This document shows, one piece after another, positions 47,240 to 59,345 of a DNA stretch of 64,000 nt. Position numbers and translations under genes: made by a program. The notes beneath the pieces are model-generated. The model saw nothing but the letters and a program-made list of their open reading frames with translations. It had not been told where the DNA came from and searched no databases. Source of the DNA: Funneliformis mosseae (Eukaryota; Glomeromycota; Glomeromycetes; Glomerales; Glomeraceae); contig CAJVPP010000003.1 in the NCBI GenBank assembly GCA_910592005.1, positions 1-64,000 of the forward strand. The letters are read 5' to 3'. The stretch's first letter is position 1, and each line of letters opens with the position of its first letter.

Positions 47240-47720
47240 TTATAGCCAAAGTTTATAAAAATAGTTAATTTATAGTATAGCAAATAGTTAACTGTAGCAA
47301 ATTCATTTTGTATAAATAAAATAGCTTTTTACTTAAGTTGTAAATTAATTCTTCTACAAATTCATTAACTCTTCTATGAGTTTTAAGTTATAAATAAAGG
47401 AATCAATTTAAATCTATATAAATTTACTTTTTTCTTCAATGTTGTCCTTTATCTAGGATTTTTGTGATACTTTATACTAATTTGTTATTGAGTTCATTAT
47501 TACAAGTTTGATATTATGAGTTTGACTAATATATCTTAAATTCTAAGATATGATAAATTATCAAGTTGATTCAAATATAACAGATACCTGTAAGATTTAG
47601 AGAAAATCCTAAGGTTAGAAACTCTAATGTGTAGAATCAACTACCACAACTTTTTAACTTAGATGTTAAGATAAATGAAAATAAATCCAGTAATAGCATA
47701 TAGAATTTATATATAAATTC
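47240..47720 (+). repeat. LTR-like dispersed repeat, family L2, copy 2
   Basis: It is collinear with 9320-9890 and less decayed. It includes TTAACTGTAGCAAATTCATT, a TATAAATAAAATAGC TATA-like region, CTTCTATGAGTTTTAAGTT, CTTTATCTAGGATTTTTGTG and AGATACCTGTAAGATTTAGA. No internal retrotransposon sequence was recognised on either side, so a solo LTR of an unidentified element is the working interpretation. Confidence 0.6.
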
Positions 47721-50447
47721 TCTCTTTAAATACATACCCACTTTAAATACATATTTTTTAATTTTTAATATGATTCTAAAGGAATGCATTTAGAGAAGAT
47801 TAAATATATATAAAAAATTAGTGTTATATTAAATTATTTTTGAGATTTTCTGTGATATTAAATAATACATACATTTCAAATACATAACAGTTTCTATTCT
47901 CTAGTTTATTAAATTAAAATACTATTAATATTAAAATTTGTATTACAAAATTAATCTATAAAAAATTTATATAAATTATTAGATTTAATTTTATGTTAAT
48001 TTTATAAAAATAATATTATATAAATATAAAGAATATTCTTTAAATTATAAGTATAAAATTGTTTATAAAACATTTTAAAAACTTAAATATTTTGATAAAA
48101 ACTTTTTCTATTGATTACTAAAACCAAAAATAACTAATAAAAAATAGAAGAAATAATATTAATAAGTTTAATAAAACTTGCTTTTTTTTGACTAAAAATC
48201 ACCAATAATAAAATTCCACTAAAACAGTTTATTAAATACCTTTATAAACAAAATTCTTAACTTTAGATAAAGCTTTTTTGAAAAATATATTAGAAAATAT
48301 AGAAGTCAAATTAATTTTTACTTCTTCTCTTAATAAAGAAAAACTTTTGAAAATATTAATATTTTTAACAAAACTCCTTTAAATAAAGATCAAATTTATG
48401 ATATCTCTAAAAATAATCTTAATAAGAATAAAAAATAAAAAAGCAGTATCTATCTAGAATAATAAACTGAAACTCTAATTTACTTTATCTATTATGTTGC
48501 AGATATCTTTTATCAAAATAATAATAAAATAAATAAATTAAGATAAATTATATTTTTATATTATATTATGCATCTTTTATTATTATATTTATATTTAGTC
48601 ATTCTAATGATTTAATAAAAAATTTATTTAAATAGGATTTATTTCTTATTCAAAAGCAAATAATACAATTATATTATAATTACTTTATTTGAATAATGTT
48701 ATATTTTTATCTCTTACAAATAAATCTATTACTAAATATATTTTAAAACTATCAATCAGAAAATAAAGATCCTAATTTCTACTAGATTAACTTTTTCCTT
48801 TTTAAGAAAATTGCCTATTACATTATTTTAACTAAAATTTGTAATAACAAGTAATACTTATTTTTAAATCTAAAATAAATATAATCACTTTGAATAAATT
48901 AAATAGCCATTTTACTTTTAAAGAATTTATATGTATTTATCTGTATATTAACTATTAAAGATATTAAGAAAAAGTCTAAATTCTCTTTAAAACTTATAAA
49001 CCTTTCTCTAATACTAATAGCTAACATTTAATTTTGATTAAAAATACTATTAAAACTATTATTTAAATAATTTTTAAATTACATGTAAACTATAATATAT
49101 TATCTTTTATTTTAAAAACAAAAAACTATGAAAATGCAAAGAATAGTAAAACTTATTACTTTAATAGAAAATGATTAATTTAGATAATTCTAATATGAAT
49201 TTTATTTCATTTGTTAAGTTTCAGAATACCTCATTTAAAAAATCTTCATTTAAATTTGATGATTTATCAATACTTTTAAAAATTATTTTAGATTCACTAT
49301 CTCTAATCAAATATTTATCTTTATAAAAATATGATTTAATAAATCTATACCAATCCAAAATTACTAAAAAATTATTTTATTACTAATGATTATTAAATTC
49401 AACATTTTTATCAATAATATTAATTTATATAATTCTATAATTATAAAGTCTTAATAAATATACCTAAACTTTTTCTATTTTTAAAAATTAATAAAATAAT
49501 AATAATAAAATAAAAATACTAAAGAAATTTTATCAAATAATAACACTAAATCTAATAATCTTAAAATTATTAATAATAGTAATATTAATTTTTATTTATA
49601 CAAATATTATGATATTATAACAACCAATGATTAGATTTTTAAGCTTTATATTTTATTAGAATTATTATATCAATATACTTTTAATTTATAAATTTTATAT
49701 GTTTTGAATTGACAGATAAAAAGATATTAACATTTAATTATTTTAAAGTCTTTTATAAATAACTTTCTATTTATTAATGTAAAAGATATGAAATAAAGTA
49801 ATTTAACATATAATTCTAATGAATTAAAGATTATTAAAATCCAATTATTAATTATTGAGATAATATTATTTAAAGATCACATTTTAGAGTTGCTTGTATA
49901 CTTTTAGTAAGTTTATATATATCTGTAATTTATTTTATTATGCAACTTATTAATTATCTTATTTTATTTAGTATTATATTATCAGCTATAAATTATAAGA
50001 CATTTTTTATTTTTCTACTTATTTAGAAGTAATTATTTTATAAATTCTTTTAGATTCTATAATAATATAATTTTCTTTGTATTTAAGAATAATTTACATA
50101 TAAAAATAAAGTAGATTTGACTTGTTAATCTTCTTATTTCAAAATTAAACTGGTAATCAAGTTTATATATATTAATTAATTTTAATTACTGTATTTTTTA
50201 ATATTAATAAAATATCTGCTTATTTCTACTTTATTATTTCATATAAATTATTTATATAATATTTAATATAAAATATTATACGAATTTTAAATTTGCTTTT
50301 AATACTAAATCAAAAAAAAACACTTCTTCTAAAATTAAAAATTCAATATTTAAAGTATATTTTTTATACTTTTTCATATTATTATATAGGTTCTCAACTA
50401 TTTTTTTTTATTTTTTTTACTTTTGATTAATATATAATTAAATGTAA
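47721..50447. other. AT-rich decayed sequence, no gene seen
   Basis: No frame of 60 codons on either strand. Scattered stretches, for example 49140-49330, have faint coding texture interrupted by stops and resemble the 4.3-5.7 kb region in style. They are probably relics of a transposon I cannot identify. Confidence 0.45.
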
Positions 50448-51026
50448 TGTTAATGTGTAATTCTTGCAAATTACGACTGTTAGATGAGGTGTTCAAGCAG
50501 TTTATTCTTTTTAATTGAGCAGTAATCTTTCAACAGTTTGCAAGCTTTAACTCAGATGATTTATTAAAGTATTTATATTATCAAAATGAGTTACGATTCA
50601 ACAGATTTTCAGTAAATTATATTTATAAATAATATGTTTATTTTCAAGTAAAATAATAATAAAGATAATGAAAAGAAAAGTAAAAGAAATAAAGAAGAAA
50701 AAAAATAAGAAAGACAAGAAATGGAATACTAAAGCTAAAAGGTGATGCGGTAGGCCAGTTGCCTCTAAAACTATTAAAACTATTTTGTCGAATTTCAATC
50801 TGTCTCTTTACATGAATTAAAAAGCTACTTATTTATATAAAATAAAATATATAAAAAAATATAACTAACATGTCTAATATATCAATTATATCTAATATAT
50901 CAACTATATCAACTATGTTAACTATGTCAAATATGTCAAATATGTCTGACATATCATATATGTCAATTATATTAAATCAGTCGATCTTCTGCACTACATG
51001 AGCTGCATCACATTTATCCATTCACA
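50448..51026 (-). repeat. 3' LTR of the gypsy element
   Basis: About 579 bp. Plus-strand start TGTTAATGTGTAATTCTTGC, end CATTTATCCATTCACA. Includes an A/G-rich block, the GGTGATGCGGTAGGCCAGTT block and a roughly 9-bp tandem array of TATATCAAC/TATGTCAAA words near 50870-50965. It differs from the 5' LTR mainly by transitions, so the insertion is not recent. Confidence 0.92.
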
Positions 51027-51479
51027 TTACTCCTCGCTTAAGATTTCTGCTCCTGCAGAAATATCAAGAGTTTTTAGTACAAGAGCTTGATATTTGCTAG
51101 ACTTCAATTGTCGAATCATAGTTAAGGTTAAACATTGAGTATTGAATATTCGTTGGACTCCTAAGTTTTCAAAAAGATGATAAACTTGAACAGCAGTTTG
51201 GTAATAATGTTTAGTTATCGTTGCCATTTGTAACGTTCGTTGAGCTGTTGAAATGATCATATTGTCAATAACTTAACCTAAATAAAAGGCATTAACTAGA
51301 GATAAAATATGGTTTCTCATACAAGTAGAACGAAGTAGAGTGTGATAAGTAGATTGCACTTTCTGAGCTAGTGATGCATCGACTGAGTATAGCGCTTCTA
51401 TTAGTTGGATTTCTTCTTCAAGAGGAGTCGCAGAATTTTAAATTTCTTTTAGAACTATTTTTAAGTTTGTAAGTTTCAT
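51027..51479 (-). pseudogene. Extra ORF 3 between pol and the 3' LTR, interrupted by two stops
   Basis: The frame starts with ATG at 51479 and ends at a TAA whose last base abuts the 3' LTR (150 codons). Two internal TAA codons interrupt it (after VLKEI and after NAFYLG). Both are one C-to-T change away from glutamine CAA. It is separate from pol, whose own stop is at 51549-51551. The product would be helical and polar, with segments such as LEEEIQLIEALYSVDASLAQ and TLQMATITKHYYQTAVQVYH, and no signal peptide, transmembrane span, cysteine knuckle or known motif. Gypsy elements with a third ORF at this site are known (env-like or unknown), but this one does not look like an envelope. Function is unknown. 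The long, composition-normal frame suggests it once was translated. Confidence 0.6.
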
Positions 51480-51548
51480 TATAGTTTTCATATTATTTTA
51501 TTTAATCAGATAGTATACGTCCTTTTATAACGATCCTAATATCAATCA

Positions 51549-54500
51549 TTATTTGATAATAATCTGTGGTTTCCAATCAGTTCATTCCAGATATGGTTTT
51601 AAAAGATCTGCATGTATAGGATTCCTTCTAACTTGTCTATCCATTATGTGAAGTTTATAAGTTCTAGGTCTCACAATGTCATATATATAGAAAGATCTAT
51701 CGAATTTATCTTTAAATTTGTCCTCATGAATATGCGACTGTGTGACATTAAATAATAAACTTTATCTTCAATTTGATAAGAAATTTCAGGTCGATCCTTA
51801 TTGTAACGTTCTTGTTGCTTTTGTTGTCATTGCATAATGTTCTGTTACGCATCTAATCGTTGTTGTTGCAATTGTGATGAGATTATCTGTTGATGCTTTT
51901 CCATGGCATTTGATAAGTTTATGATAGGTGATAGTCGTCGTAATTGTAAATCTATCAGTAAAATTACTTTTCGTTCATATGATAACTCAAATGGTTCAAA
52001 TTTTGTTGTTCCTTGCTGTGTGGTTCGATATGCGAATAGTGCTGAGGTTAAATAAGTATCCCATTCTCCTTGATGTTATTCAGCATACTTGGCTAAAATT
52101 ATACACAAAGTTCTATTAAAGCGTTTAGTAAGGCTATTAGTCTGGAATGATACGGTAAAAATAATCTATATTTAGTTCTTACTACATGTAACAAAGTAAT
52201 GACTAATTCATTTTGAAATAATATAGCTCGGTCGGTTAATATGTCTTTTAGCGTTCTGTGTTGATATATGATTTTATTATAAATAAACTGTACAGTAGTC
52301 TGGGTGGTACAATCTGTTGTAGCGCTAGCTTCAACCTATTTTGTCAGATATTCAGTTGCTACAATGATATACCTATTTCCTTTTGTCATATGTAGAAGTG
52401 GTCCTATGTAGTCTATTCTAATACGATCTAATGGTTGTTCAACAGGTATAGGGTGTAATGGTTCTTTGGGTTTTAGCCTTCCTTATCGTTAACATATATC
52501 ACATATTCGTATCTAATTATCAATCATTTTATATATACTAGGCTAGTAATATCGAGAGGCAATTTTGTTGTAGGTAATGTCACGTGCTAAATGTCCTCCT
52601 AAAGGTTCATTATGAATATTATGTAGAATTCTTTCAACTTCATTGGTTTTGATTACAAGTAATAGTTAAGTAATGGTTGAGTCAAATGTTTATGGTTACG
52701 TCTATAAAGTTGTTGATTTTGTATAAAATAATGTAAGGCTTGCTTTTGAATTGTGTGTTGTTGTGTAGTGATAAGATTTGAGGGGTATGTAAGTTGAGTT
52801 AGATATTGGTACAGTTGATAGTAGGTTTCAGGTTCCATGTTGTAAAGCTGTTAGTCATACTGTTAACACTTTCGCTTTCACTCTCAAATTTTGTCAGAAT
52901 AGTTGTGGGTTATTGTGAGGGAAGTCGAAACAGTACGTCAGCGTTTGAATGTAATTTTCCTTTTTTGTATCGAATTTGATATGGAAACTTTATAATGCGA
53001 ATGATCTATCTCATAAATTTACGAAGAGGATCAGGTTTATTAAAAAGTTATTGTAAAGCTGCATGATCAGTAATCAATTCAAATTGCTAGTGTAAGAGAT
53101 AAGGTCAGAAATGTTCCATTCTCTATACAGCGGCGAGACATTCTAATTCAATTGGAGCATAATTTCGTTCAGCATAGCTTATGCTTTGACTAGCATAAGC
53201 TATAACACGTTCCTTATTATCATCATCTAATTGTGCTAAGACTGCTCCAAGACCTATATAAGAGTCATCAGTAAAGAATAGAAATTTCCGTTTAAAGTCA
53301 GGGTATATCAAGACTGATACAGTAATTAAACATATTTTTAAATATTCAAACGCCTTTTGTTGTGGTTTTGTCCAAACATAAGGTACATCTTTTCATAATA
53401 ATAAATGTAAAGGTGCAGCTAATGTCGAGAAGTTTTGAATAAATCTCCTATAATATAATGCTAGTCCTAGGAATCCTCTTAATTCAGTGATATTCTTTAG
53501 GATTGGAAAATTTTTAATTTTATCAATTTTGGAAGAATCCGGTGAAATTTCTTGTCCACTTACTATATATTTTAAGAATGCTAATTCTAACTTTGCGAAC
53601 TCACATTTATCTCTTCTGGGTTTAAGTCCAGCATCCTTTAATCATTTAAAAATAAGCTGTAAGTATTGTAGATGTGTATTGAAAGTATCAGAAAAGATGA
53701 TATGTCATCCAGATATACAGCTATAAATTGTCCAATTTCTTCCCTAAAGATCTTATTCATTAAACGTTGAAAAGTTGCAGGGGCATTCGTTAATCTGAAT
53801 GGCATTACTCTGAATTCATAAAGTTTTCGACTAGTTATGAAAGCTGTTTTGGCTTGGTCGTTTGGATCTATGGTGACTTGCCAATATCTACTAGCCAAAT
53901 CCAGTGTTGAAAAATATTTAGCTTTTTCAAACATATCAAGTAACTTATTGATTTGTGATAAAGGATGTCAATCTCATTAGGTGACACTATTAAGCTTTCA
54001 GTAATCAACACAGAATCGTAATTTTCCATTTTTCTTTCGGACGAGAATAACAGGTGAAGCCTAAGGACTTTCAGATAGTTGTATCAAATTATATTTCAAC
54101 ATTCTATCAACTTCTTTCTTGATAAATTCCTGTTCCAATAGAGCTATTCTGTATACACATTATCGTATAGGCATTGGATTTTCTACTGGTATATGATGTT
54201 TTTCAATTGTTGTATACCCTAACTGTGATAAGTCTTCAGCAAATGCATCTTTATGTTCATATAAAAATTGAGTAATTTGTTGTTGTTGGAATTCATCAAG
54301 ATGTTTATAGGTCGTTTCACTAGAGGGTGGTTTATCTGGAATATTTCGTAATAGTTATCAGTGATCCCATTCTCTTTTACAAAGTTGGCAATTATCATCA
54401 ATCTTATCTAATTTACTATGGCACTAGCATCGATTTCTCGGTCTTTGCCAATGATATTTCTACTTCACATCCTTGGGTGGTTGGACATTGAATTTTTGAT

Positions 54501-55110
54501 TTAAACTTTTAAAGTATTAGGGTGAATATTTCTGTTTATCTACCAAAGTTTGTTTTGAACTACTTTCAGCTAAAGGGATAGAGTCACTGTAGTCTCCTAA
54601 TATCATATAATGTCGTTGAGCTATCAATTCTTCATCTTCATATTCTTCATCAGAGAGGTTTTTAATAATGTTGACAGGTTGTTAAAAATGATCAAACTGT
54701 GGTTTTTCCCAACAAGTCATAGGGATCTGGTATTCTTTGTTATTCCAGAAAAATGTAAATTTTTGACAGTTCCAATAAAGTCGTCTTCGATATTTAGTAA
54801 GCCAATCATTTTTTACCACTATATAATAATCGTTTGATTCTGTAATATCAATGTTAATAGGGAATTTCTATACCATTTATCTACAAAGAAATATTAGTTA
54901 CTCGCCCTAACGGTCGTGATTGTCCTCCTTGTATATTAATCATGGTAATAGTAGAAGCTGACTTAATTTTTTGTCCTAAATGTTGTAAGAAGAATTTAGA
55001 CATTATGCTTTCAACTGATCTTGAATCTAATATTAAATATATGGGTTTATTGTCAACAGTAGCATTGCAATAAACTGCTTCTACAACCTTTGGTAATTCT
55101 GAGGGGTTAT
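51549..55110 (-). pseudogene. Decayed pol: protease, RT, RNase H, integrase
   Basis: Read right to left. Aspartic protease, about 55090-54850: YLILDSRS, where the usual D-S/T-G has become DSR. Reverse transcriptase, about 54400-53640: STLDLASRYWQVTIDP, AFITSRKLYEFRVMPFRLTN, and catalytic VYLDDI. RNase H, about 53330-53040: FFTDDSYIGLGAVLAQ, VIAYASQSISYAERNY. Integrase, about 52640-51930: HHCC zinc region HNEPLGGHLAR...CDIC, then core RIDYIGPL and LTDRAILFQNEL. GPY/F-like C-terminal part, about 51730-51560: RTYKLHIMDRQVRRNPIHADLLKPYLE. Many stops replace Trp or Gln codons, so it cannot be expressed as one polyprotein. Order RT-RNase H-integrase and motifs place it in Ty3/gypsy (Metaviridae). 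Confidence 0.9.
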
Positions 55111-55379
55111 TTTCTTAATAGTACTTTTACCCTTTGGAGGTACTATCAATAGTTTAAAGACTGTGATGAAGAGGCAAATGCATTTTGATTATTCGTTAGT
55201 GGTGGGTTTGGAATAGAGAAGGTTGTGGAGATTTGCAGTACTAGAGTAAAGCCTGTATTATACATCGGAGTAGTTTGGAATAGTGCAGCACGTTGTTCAT
55301 TATTAAAGCCAAGTGGTACATTGTCATTTTCTCCAATATTTCTAACAGGATTATTTATATTCTTAGTTAGACATATATA

Positions 55380-57280
55380 TTCCCATTGTCCAAATTGGTT
55401 ACAGTGTGAACAAGGTCCCCTTGGTGGATTATTACAATTTCTGGAAATATGTCCTTTTTGGTAGCAACTATAGCAAGTAATTCCTGTATTAGTCCTATTA
55501 TTATACCAATTATTCCTACTATTATTTTGATTTTCTTGATTATTTCTTTACTTATAGTCACGAGCAATATGTCTAGGTCGTCCACAGTTGTAACAACTTT
55601 GATTATTTCGATTACTATTATTGTTATTATTATTATTATTATTATTCCTCCAGTTATTGTTTGTATTGATCAGATGTGTGTTGATATTTTGGATGCGTGG
55701 TGTAGTATTTGAGATTGTCAATAATTGCTTGACTTCTTTTAACAATTTTTCATTATTTCAGTCGATAATTTGTTGAATGTCTGGAATAGCAATAGAATTC
55801 TTATCAATATCATTATCCCTTTGGTTCAGATATGATTTACTTAAAGAATATCCAGAGAGGGTACTATCTTTAGATAATACTGCTTCGACAGCTTGTGTTC
55901 GATCAATTGCTTCTTCTAAGTCATAAGGTGCAGCAGCAGCAATAGTGGTATGAAACCTTGAGTGAAGTTCTTGTAAAAACTGTTCAATCTTTTCATCCTC
56001 AGGCGTGTTGTAATCAGGATCTAATTTAAGATATAATGATTCAACGTCAGTAACATAATCTTCAACTGATTGTTCAGGATGCTACTTACATCATCAAAGG
56101 ACTGAGCACCATTGTGTTCTTCGATGAGTTGTACAGTAATGCTTTATAAAATGATAGATGAAAGAGCGATATTTATGTTGTCAATCAGTCGAATTATTCC
56201 AGTATCATAAATTTTTTTCATTTCTAGTTTTATTGTACCAAGTGAGGGCTGATCCTTTCAAAACGATGGGACTAATGTAAGGCGTCATCTGTCAGAAATT
56301 CCATTCGCATCTTCAGCATTGTTATACCTTTCTAACCAATCACGAGAATCCTGGTCTCCACCTTTAAAAGTTGGCAAATCTACAAATTTCATCTCCTGTT
56401 GTCTATCAAATCTGACAGTTTTAAAGACAGTTTGTAGCCCTTTTATCATTTGAAAAAAGTTTTATTTCTCGTTGTTCCTAGTATTGTCAGTATCAAAGGG
56501 ATCTTCACTGTCATCCTCAGAGTCACTATCTTCTGAACTAAAACTAGAGGAAAAAGAAGAACTATCATAATAAGAAGGAGAACAACAGTTTTTAACCTTA
56601 CTAGTCTTCTTAAACCTAAGTTTTTTACCTTTAGCTTTTTGATTCTTGGGATGGTTATTTCTTGATTTATAGCGTAGAGGACTGAGACTTTTGCATTTTG
56701 AGTTACCTTTCTTACTTTCTGACTTCAGATTCAGATAATTCTTCAGTGTTTCCATAAGAACTAAAAGTCAAGATATTACTTCCTGATGACGGCGGATTGG
56801 ATTTTTCACTTGAAGTGGTGTTGACAAATAGAGTGTCATTAGATACATATGCTAATCAAAGAGGTTAATTTTTTCTTAAGAAGTTGATGCGATTGTTGTA
56901 CTACTTTCGCAAGTTACTAGTTCCTTAGGTTCTATTTTAAATATATTCTGGTTTAATACTGGAAGGATGTATTATAAGCTGATGTATTTAGTTAAGTCTG
57001 TAGGAGGAGGTAAGGAAAAAGCAGCGGTGTCATGGTGTATTTGAATAACTAGTTAAAGGGCTTGGGCTAGAGTATACAAAGGTTGCTTATTATAGACGAG
57101 AGCTTGAAAAGTTTGGTTATAAAAATATCATTGAAATTCAACAGTAGTAGCAGATTGGCTATTTGGAAGTTTTCAATGATCTTCCCAATATATTGTTATG
57201 TATCTAAAATAAATTTAGTCCACTCAAAAAAAGATCAGAATGGGATTGTTAAAGTCGATGGTAAAGATGCTGGGTAGTAA
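55380..57280 (-). pseudogene. Decayed gag with three CCHC-type knuckles
   Basis: A capsid-like segment near 56400-56300 reads KFVDLPTFKGGDQDSRDWLE, typical of retrotransposon gag. N-terminal to it (56755-56462) lies a Lys/Ser-rich and then acidic Ser/Asp/Glu tail. Near 55620-55380 are three zinc-knuckle motifs. CYNCGRPRHIARDY has lost its last Cys. CYSCYQKGHISRNC is intact. CSHCNQFGQWEYIC has lost its His. Multiple stops break the frame between these parts. Gag would bind and package the element RNA. Confidence 0.8.
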
Positions 57281-57322
57281 ATAATATAATGAGGGTCTGG
57301 TGTTAGAATAGTAGTGATTATA

Positions 57323-57480
57323 TGAACTCTTTGCAATAGAAAGGGAGAAAACTACTAAAAAAATTTTTTTTTGCTTTATAAGCTAAATATTATTTTTTTA
57401 ATAAAATAAGTTCAAATTTAACATTAACTCAAAAAAAAATTTTTTTGGTAGTTTTCTCCCTTTCTATTGCAAAGAGTCCA
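57323..57480. mobile_element. 158-bp MITE, family M2, nested in the gypsy leader
   Basis: Near-perfect TIRs of about 45 bp: the left end TGAACTCTTTGCAATAGAAA continues with GGGAGAAAACTAC, and the right end is its complement TTTCTATTGCAAAGAGTCCA. TA flanks both sides (57321-57322, 57481-57482), again fitting Tc1/mariner-type insertion. The centre is pure A/T with no ORF. It lies between the 5' LTR and gag, so it inserted after the retrotransposon. It shows little arm divergence, so it is probably fairly young. Confidence 0.9.
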
Positions 57481-57618
57481 TATTATGTTCTTTCTGAAGA
57501 TGCTGTTGCTTGTGTCTTCTTTGGTAATTAAATATGTCTTCAAATGAATTTATGTAGTGTTTCTCATGCGTTATTACTGTGCCAATTAGGAAAAGATAGT
57601 TCTGTTGTCATCACTAAA

Positions 57619-58206
57619 TGTTAACGTGTAATTCTTGTGAATTACGACCGTTAGACAGGATGTTTAAGCGGTTTATTCTTTTAATTGAGCAGTAATCTTT
57701 CAATAATTTGCAAACTTTAACTCGGATAATTTATCAAAGTATTTATATTATCACAACAAGTTATGATTCAACAGATTGACAGTAGTGTGTATTTGTAAAT
57801 ATTGTGTTTATTCACGAGTAAAATAATAATAAAGATGAAGAAAAAAAAGAAAAGTAAAAGAAAATAAAGAAAATAAGAAAGATAAAAGAAACAAAATGCT
57901 AAAACTTAAAAGGTGACGCAGTAGCCAGTTGCCTCTAAAACTACTAAAACTATCTTGCCAAATTCCTATCTGTCCCTTTTTACATGAACTAAAAGCTACC
58001 TATTTATATAAAATAACTTACATAGAAAAATATAATCAACATGTCTAATATATCAATTATATCTAATATATCAACTATGTCAACTATGTCTAATATGTTA
58101 ACTATGTTACATATGTCACATATATCTGACATATTGTATATTTCAGTTATGTTAAATCAGTTGATCTTTTGCGTCACATGAGCTGCATCACATTTATCTA
58201 TTCACA
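57619..58206 (-). repeat. 5' LTR of the gypsy element
   Basis: About 588 bp and collinear with the 3' LTR. Plus-strand start TGTTAACGTGTAATTCTTGT, end CATTTATCTATTCACA. Contains the same A/G-rich block, GGTGACGCAGTAGCCAGTT block and the TATGTCTAA/TATATCAAC short tandem array (58038-58140). Confidence 0.92.
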
Positions 58207-58229
58207 ATATCTCTCTAATAATTAGAACT

Positions 58230-59345
58230 CTAAATCAGGTTAAGTTGACCTGTTTACTTGACTCAACCTGACCTGAAAATCCAAGTTAAACAATAGATTT
58301 TTAGATTGATATTAGGTCAAATTAATAGGTTGATCTGACTTGATCTGATAAATTTAGATCAACTAATCATTATTCTTGAATGATGGTTTTATTATTCAAG
58401 AATGATATTTTATCATTCTTAAACCATAATTTTATTGTTCTTGAACCATAATTTTATCATTTTTGAATGATATTTTTATTGTTCTTGAAATATCATTTTA
58501 TTATTCTTGAATAATGATTTTACCATTTAATTAGAATGATTCATTATCATTTTTGAATGATGATTTTATTGTTTAATTAAAATGATTTATTATCGTTTTT
58601 AAATAACATTTTTATTATTCTTAAATGATATTTTTATTATTCTTAAATAATGTTTTATCATTCTTAAATTATGATTTATCATTCTTAAACTATATTTTAT
58701 CATTTAATTAGAACAATTCATTATTATTTTTAAATAAATGTTTTATTATTTTTGAATCATAGTTTATCATTCTTAAATAATATTTTTTATCATTCTTGAA
58801 TGATGTTTTATCATTCTTGAACTATAGTTTTATCATATTTTATCATTCAATTAGAACAATTTGTTATCATTTTTGAATGATATTTTATCATTCTTGAACT
58901 ATGATTTTATTATTCTTGAATCATATTTTATCATTTAATTAGAATGATTTATTATCATTTTTGAACAAATATTTTATTATTCTTAAATAATGATTTTATC
59001 ATTCTTGAATAATATTTAATCATTATAATTTTATCATTTTTGGATATTTTTATTATTCTTAAATGATGTTTTATTATTATTGAATTATAGTTTTATTATT
59101 CTTAAATAATAATTTTATTATATTTTATCATTCAATTAGAATAATTTATTATTATTTTTGAATGATAATTTTATTATATTTTATCATTTAATAGAATAAT
59201 TCATTATTATTTTTAAATAATATTTTATCAATTAGGTTAGGTCAAATCAAGTAAAAATTTAAATCAGATCAGATTTTTATTTGACCTAATCCGATTCTCT
59301 CAATTCAGGTAACTTGATTGATCTGACCTGAACTAACTTATTCAA
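58230..59345. repeat. Minisatellite block of TATCATTCTTGAATGAT-type units with GACCTG-rich ends
   Basis: About 30 tandem half-units of 20-30 bp contain TTTTATCATTCTTGAATGAT or variants (TTTAATTAGAATGATT, TTATTATTCTTAAATAAT), from about 58370 to 59225. The ends (58230-58370 and 59225-59345) are built of words such as GTTAAGTTGACCTG, TTGACTCAACCTGACC and GATCTGACCTGAAC in roughly inverse arrangement. The 1-362 region has the same architecture (TATCGTTCAA units plus GACTTG words). No ORF, no spacer uniqueness. Confidence 0.85.

Larger units (their letters stand above)
50448..58206 (-). mobile_element. Ty3/gypsy LTR retrotransposon, near full length, inactivated
   Basis: Two LTRs of about 580 bp (50448-51026 and 57619-58206) in direct orientation bound 6.6 kb that encodes, on the minus strand, gag with zinc knuckles, an aspartic protease, RT, RNase H and integrase in the Ty3/gypsy order. 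The LTR ends are TG...CA when read on the minus strand (TGTGAATGG...TTAACA). A purine-rich AAGCGAGGAG directly precedes the 3' LTR and fits a polypurine tract. A standard primer-binding site was not recognised next to the 5' LTR, and the 5-bp flanks (TGTAA and ATATC) do not match, so the target duplication is lost or the ends are altered. Stops and missense changes throughout are mostly of the C-to-T/G-to-A type. An additional ORF lies after pol, and a MITE is inserted in the leader. Confidence 0.92.

Noticed and set aside
54840..55745. Plus-strand hydrophobic frames (for example 55449-55712) as a membrane protein
   Set aside because: They are antisense to gag/protease of the retrotransposon, and Ile/Val richness is the complement of Asn-repeat codons in gag.
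50443..58211. Target-site duplication of the gypsy element
   Set aside because: The five bases on each side (TGTAA and ATATC) do not match and no shifted match was convincing.
58370..59225. Regular repeats that might suggest a CRISPR array
   Set aside because: Repeat units vary in length and sequence and there are no unique spacers of constant size. The setting is a eukaryotic minisatellite.
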